Notes under the pieces: model-generated
The model's input: the letters and a program-made list of their open reading frames with translations, nothing else
What the model was told of the DNA's origin: nothing
The model's database searches: none
Shown: positions 5,898 to 8,620 of the stretch, piece after piece
Layout of the letters: every line of letters begins with the position of its first letter
Numbering within the stretch: position 1 is the first letter of the stretch
Assembly: GCA_049969715.1 (NCBI GenBank)
Contig: JBMFOH010000046.1
Coordinates: 1 to 8,620, forward strand
Direction of reading: 5' to 3'
DNA from: JBMFOH01 sp049969715 [NCBI: bacterium]
GTDB lineage: Bacteria > DUMJ01
Length of the DNA stretch: 8,620 nt
Made by a program: the position numbers and the translations under genes

Positions 5898-6620
5898 ATG
5901 GATATAGTTGTTAATGTAGAAGGATTAAAGAAAAACTATGGTAATATTCAGGCATTAAAAGGAATAAGCTTCCATATCAATAAGGGAGAGATATTTGCCC
6001 TTATAGGTCCTAATGGAGCTGGAAAGACAACGACTTTAAGAATTATTGCTACCCTCCTTTCTCCGTCCGAGGGAAGAATAACTGTATTGGACTATGACTT
6101 AAAGAAAGAACCAGAAAGAATAAGAGAAAGTATAAGCTATCTTCCTGAAGAAGCAGGTGCTTACAGGAATCTCAAAGGGATAGAATACCTAAATTTCATG
6201 GCAAAATTTTACTCTTCAAATCCTAAAGATATAGAAAAGTTTCTAGAGAGGGCAGAGGGGATAGCAGAACTTGGAGACCGTCTCAATGATAAGATAGGAA
6301 CATACAGTAAGGGTATGGTAAGAAAATTGCTTCTAGCAAGAGCTTTAATGACGATGCCTCCTCTTACTATCCTTGATGAGCCAACATCTGGACTTGATGT
6401 TATAAATTCTTTAGAGGTAAGAGAGATTATTAAAAGATATGTAAAAGAGGGGACTTCGGTCCTTCTCTCCTCTCATAATATGCTAGAGATAGAGTTTCTC
6501 TCTGATAGGGTTGCTCTTATAGATAAAGGAATAATCTTAGAGGTAGGGACCCCAAAAGAGCTAAAGGAGAAGTACAATGCTAGTAATCTAGAAGAGGTCT
6601 TCAGAGAGGTAGTAAGATGA
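5898..6620 (+). CDS. ABC-2-type transporter ATP-binding protein (NatA-like)
   Basis: This 240-residue cytoplasmic ATPase energises the membrane protein encoded next. Walker A is GPNGAGKTT (37-45). The Q-loop region reads YLPEEAGAY (81-89), with Glu in place of Gln as is common in this subfamily. The signature is YSKGM (136-140), Walker B is LTILDE (156-161), the D-loop is GLD (165-167) and the switch His is H193. All catalytic parts are present. The start is fixed by the standard beginning of the fold (VEGLKKNYG). No Shine-Dalgarno precedes the ATG (5880-5897 is AT-rich with no purine run), and the promoter puts the RNA start at the ATG, so translation is probably leaderless. The end overlaps the permease by ATGA. 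The NatAB resemblance is to the family; Na+ export is not established. Confidence 0.9.
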   Translation: MDIVVNVEGLKKNYGNIQALKGISFHINKGEIFALIGPNGAGKTTTLRIIATLLSPSEGRITVLDYDLKKEPERIRESISYLPEEAGAYRNLKGIEYLNFMAKFYSSNPKDIEKFLERAEGIAELGDRLNDKIGTYSKGMVRKLLLARALMTMPPLTILDEPTSGLDVINSLEVREIIKRYVKEGTSVLLSSHNMLEIEFLSDRVALIDKGIILEVGTPKELKEKYNASNLEEVFREVVR

Positions 6621-7903
6621 GAAAATTTATCAATCTATTAAGAAAAGAAGTCAAGGAGCTTATTACATTCCAATTAATTATTTCCCTTGTTTTTACCTTC
6701 TTTCTCTTTTTATTTATGGGAGATATAATGAAAAGAGAGATGAAAAAGGCTTCTAGTTCTCAAACAATATATATACTCGATCTCGATAACTCTTCTCTCT
6801 CTAAGAAGGTTATAAATAATCTCGCATTTTTTAACTTTAAGATTTCTCTCCTTGAAAAGAAGGATAAAGAAGAGGCAATAGAATATGCTAGAAAGAGTAA
6901 CATCAGTCTTCTTCTTGTTATTCCTAGACAGTTTGAGGATTCTATATTAAAATTTAAAGGAAAAGATATTGAAACCTATTCATTTATCAAAAGTTTTTCT
7001 GTAGCTGGCACAAGTGCCACCGGAATAGTAAATTATATCATCTCTGCAATAAATAGAGTTATATCTGATGATTTATTAAAGAGTAAGGTTCCAAATATAG
7101 ACCCTCAAGAATTAAAAAATCCAGTGAAAAATAAAGAGTTTGTAGTTGTAAAAGATAAGATTGCTCAAGGTTCTCCTCAAGATGTTCTCAATTTTGTCTA
7201 TTCCCAATCTGTTTTTTTGCCCATAATACTTATGATGATAATAGTATACTCTTCACAGATGGTCATCTCTGCAATGGCGATGGAAAAGGAGAATAAGACA
7301 TTAGAAACTCTCTTGACTGTTCCAATAAATCGAAGAGATATAGTACTAGCAAAGATGCTCTCTTCAGGCATTGTAGGCTTGATTTCTGCCGGAATTTATA
7401 TGATAGGATTTAGAAACTATATGGGGGAATTTGTAAATAAAGTGCCAACAGCTACTCAGCTGAGTATGGTAATCCAAGAACTTGGACTATCTCTTACTGT
7501 CCAGGGGTATATAATTCTAGGGATCTCACTATTTTTAGCTATCCTCTGTGCACTCTCTATGGCTATCATCCTAGGGGTATTAGCAGAAGATTTAAAAACT
7601 GCTCAAGGGCTAATCATTCTTATAATCTTTCCAACTATGGTCCCGTATTTCCTTTCTATCTTCTCTGATATAAATTCCCTCTCTCTGCCTGCAAAGATTA
7701 TTGTTTGGCTGATACCATTTTCTCATCCATTTTTAGCATTACAAAATATACTCTTAGGAAACTATATCCAAATTTTTTATGGCATATTCTATATGACTTT
7801 GGTATTCGCCATTTTAGTTATAATTGCTACCCGCATCTTTTCTTCTGATAGAATACTTATTATGAAGTTGCAATTTAGAAGATTGAGAAGATTGAGAAGA
7901 TAA
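6617..7903 (+). CDS. ABC-2-type transporter permease (NatB-like)
   Basis: This 428-residue membrane partner of the preceding ATPase is translationally coupled to it through the ATGA overlap. Topology from hydropathy: one N-terminal segment (about 17-36), a large soluble extracytoplasmic domain (about 40-190) opening with IYILDLDNSS, then a membrane bundle (about 198-218, 248-265, 296-322, 328-350, 360-380 and 386-405). After the second segment comes the ABC-2 coupling motif EKENKTLETLLTVPINRR (223-240), continuing to LAKML. This architecture belongs to NatB/YhaP-like exporters of ions, drugs or lipids; the cargo is unknown. The C-terminus ends in RRLRRLRR, encoded by a 9-bp tandem repeat, giving a strongly basic cytoplasmic tail. 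The stop codon abuts the next ATG. Confidence 0.88.
   Translation: MRKFINLLRKEVKELITFQLIISLVFTFFLFLFMGDIMKREMKKASSSQTIYILDLDNSSLSKKVINNLAFFNFKISLLEKKDKEEAIEYARKSNISLLLVIPRQFEDSILKFKGKDIETYSFIKSFSVAGTSATGIVNYIISAINRVISDDLLKSKVPNIDPQELKNPVKNKEFVVVKDKIAQGSPQDVLNFVYSQSVFLPIILMMIIVYSSQMVISAMAMEKENKTLETLLTVPINRRDIVLAKMLSSGIVGLISAGIYMIGFRNYMGEFVNKVPTATQLSMVIQELGLSLTVQGYIILGISLFLAILCALSMAIILGVLAEDLKTAQGLIILIIFPTMVPYFLSIFSDINSLSLPAKIIVWLIPFSHPFLALQNILLGNYIQIFYGIFYMTLVFAILVIIATRIFSSDRILIMKLQFRRLRRLRR
7877..7901 (+). repeat. 9-bp tandem repeat, about 2.8 copies, at the permease 3' end
   Basis: AGAAGATTG occurs at 7877-7885 and 7886-7894, followed by a partial AGAAGAT at 7895-7901. In frame it encodes Arg-Arg-Leu repeats and runs into the stop codon. 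The unit also contains GAGAAG, the only purine-rich sequence available as a ribosome site for the gene at 7904, so changes in copy number could alter both the tail of the permease and translation of the next gene. Confidence 0.85.
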
Positions 7904-8458
7904 ATGTGTATAATAGCAGTATGTATAAGTAGAAAACTCTCTAAAGGGGAGATGGAGTTTGGATGGGAAAGAAATCCACATGGAAGTGGAATAGGCTGGT
8001 TTGAAAACGGGAGAGTAAATTATATAAAAGGACTTATGCATCTTGAAGATTTTAAAAAAGAGTATGAAAGAATTGGAATCTTACCGCATATAGTTCATTT
8101 TAGATATGCCTCAAGTGGTATGAAGATAAATCCTAAGCTTACTCATCCATTTATAGTGAGTGAGGTTTCTCCTATAAGGCTGAGATATAAAGGACAGAAG
8201 CCTATAATATTCCATAATGGTACTATAGAAGGATGGAAAGATTACTATGAGTCATTCATAAAGTTAAAGTTTAGAAAGGATAGCCTTTCAGATACAAGGA
8301 TTATGGCAATGGTATGGGCAGAAAGAAAAGAGGAAACCTTCAAGATATTTAACCCAGGGAGGGTAGCTATACTTTTACCTTCTGGAGAGATAAAAAGGTA
8401 TGGAGAATGGGTAGAAAAAGAAGGTATATACTTGTCAAATAGCCAGTTAATCGGCTGA
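7904..8458 (+). CDS. Class II (Ntn-type) glutamine amidotransferase-like protein, stand-alone
   Basis: This is a 184-residue protein consisting only of the amidotransferase domain. The start MCIIAV places Cys2 as the N-terminal nucleophile after Met removal, the hallmark of class II glutamine amidotransferases. Other family elements follow in order: NPHGSGIGWF (24-33), HFRYASSG (65-72), HPF (81-83), HNG (104-106, the oxyanion and glutamine-binding turn) and SDTR (129-132). It should hydrolyse glutamine or a related amide, but no synthase domain or obvious acceptor partner is present. YafJ-like and phage-encoded small amidotransferases look similar, and most have no known substrate. The ATG directly follows the ABC-2 permease stop (TAAATG) and lacks a good Shine-Dalgarno, implying coupling. 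Its 3' end overlaps a convergent gene by 12 bases. Confidence 0.83.
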   Translation: MCIIAVCISRKLSKGEMEFGWERNPHGSGIGWFENGRVNYIKGLMHLEDFKKEYERIGILPHIVHFRYASSGMKINPKLTHPFIVSEVSPIRLRYKGQKPIIFHNGTIEGWKDYYESFIKLKFRKDSLSDTRIMAMVWAERKEETFKIFNPGRVAILLPSGEIKRYGEWVEKEGIYLSNSQLIG

Positions 8459-8620
8459 ACTGTAATCATTTTGCCAGCCTAAAAATAAGCCTAGTATCAC
8501 TGAAAACATCAATACTATTAAATATCTCTGTATCTTAGCTTTTAAGATAGCATATGCAATCAATGTAATGTTCTGGACAGCCTTTTTATTTAGGGAGTAT
8601 TGTAGTAAAATATTTGCTAT
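8447..8620 (-). CDS. C-terminal part of an unrecognised membrane protein, cut by the window edge
   Basis: On the minus strand a frame is open from the right edge for 57 codons and stops at TAA (complement of 8447-8449). The visible residues begin IANILLQYSLNKKAVQNITL, continue through IAYAILKAKIQRY and include the hydrophobic segment LIVLMFSVILGLFLGW, ending QNDYSSAD. This looks like a real protein end: a final transmembrane helix flanked by a basic patch (KAKIQR) and a short polar tail. The start lies outside the window. It converges on the amidotransferase gene. I do not recognise the family; a polytopic permease is one possibility. Confidence 0.6.
   Translation of the reverse strand: MANILLQYSLNKKAVQNITLIAYAILKAKIQRYLIVLMFSVILGLFLGWQNDYSSAD

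Noticed and set aside
7161-7168. TTGCTCAA matching the operator arm.
   Set aside because: It is a single half-site inside the ABC-2 permease coding region with no inverted partner; chance is the likely explanation.
7814-8041. Minus-strand ORF of 75 codons.
   Set aside because: It is antisense across the junction of two well-supported plus-strand genes and is Ser/Tyr-rich in the manner of a shadow.
8245-8469. Minus-strand ORF of 74 codons.
   Set aside because: It is antisense to the amidotransferase C-terminal half. The real minus-strand gene here uses a different frame and stops at 8447.

Overview
The window is AT-rich bacterial DNA. Its proteins are rich in Ile, Lys, Glu and Tyr, arginine is encoded almost entirely by AGA/AGG, and ATA is a common isoleucine codon. 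This looks like a low-GC thermophile of the Dictyoglomus or Thermotogae kind, but that is a judgement from composition only and was not tested. The solute-binding protein has a signal peptide with no lipobox cysteine, which suits a diderm cell better than a Gram-positive one. There is no rRNA, tRNA, CRISPR array, insertion sequence or phage module.

Left block (about 135-5852, all on +): a probable sugar-type import and catabolism locus. A good sigma-A-like promoter (135-162) is followed at once by a 22-bp palindrome (167-188) placed like a repressor operator. Then come an ADP-ribosylglycohydrolase-family enzyme (208-1563), a 203-base gap with RNA stem-loops and a possible tiny leader ORF, a family 1 solute-binding protein (1767-3116), a perfect 26-bp palindrome, two MalF/MalG-type permeases (3178-4026 and 4023-4853, ATGA overlap) and a LacI/GalR-type regulator (4857-5852). 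The importer has no ATPase here, so it presumably uses a shared one encoded elsewhere. My reading is that LacI represses the locus until an imported glycoside-like ligand appears, and that the hydrolase cleaves that ligand in the cytoplasm. The substrate cannot be read from the sequence.

Right block (about 5863-8458, on +): a separate unit. A weak but well-spaced promoter places the transcription start at the ATG of an ABC-2-type ATPase, which has no Shine-Dalgarno, so this gene is probably leaderless. Its membrane partner overlaps it by 4 bases (ATGA). The stop of the partner directly abuts the ATG of a small stand-alone class II glutamine amidotransferase-like protein (7904-8458). The partner ends in an Arg-Arg-Leu repeat encoded by a 9-bp tandem repeat. 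At the right edge a gene on the minus strand (8447-8620) enters the window. It encodes a hydrophobic C-terminal tail and converges on the amidotransferase with a 12-base overlap.

No clearly new defence or mobile system is visible. The points most worth following are the ADP-ribosylglycohydrolase in a LacI/ABC sugar locus, the operator-like palindrome, the probable leaderless transporter gene and the amidotransferase coupled to an ABC-2 transporter.
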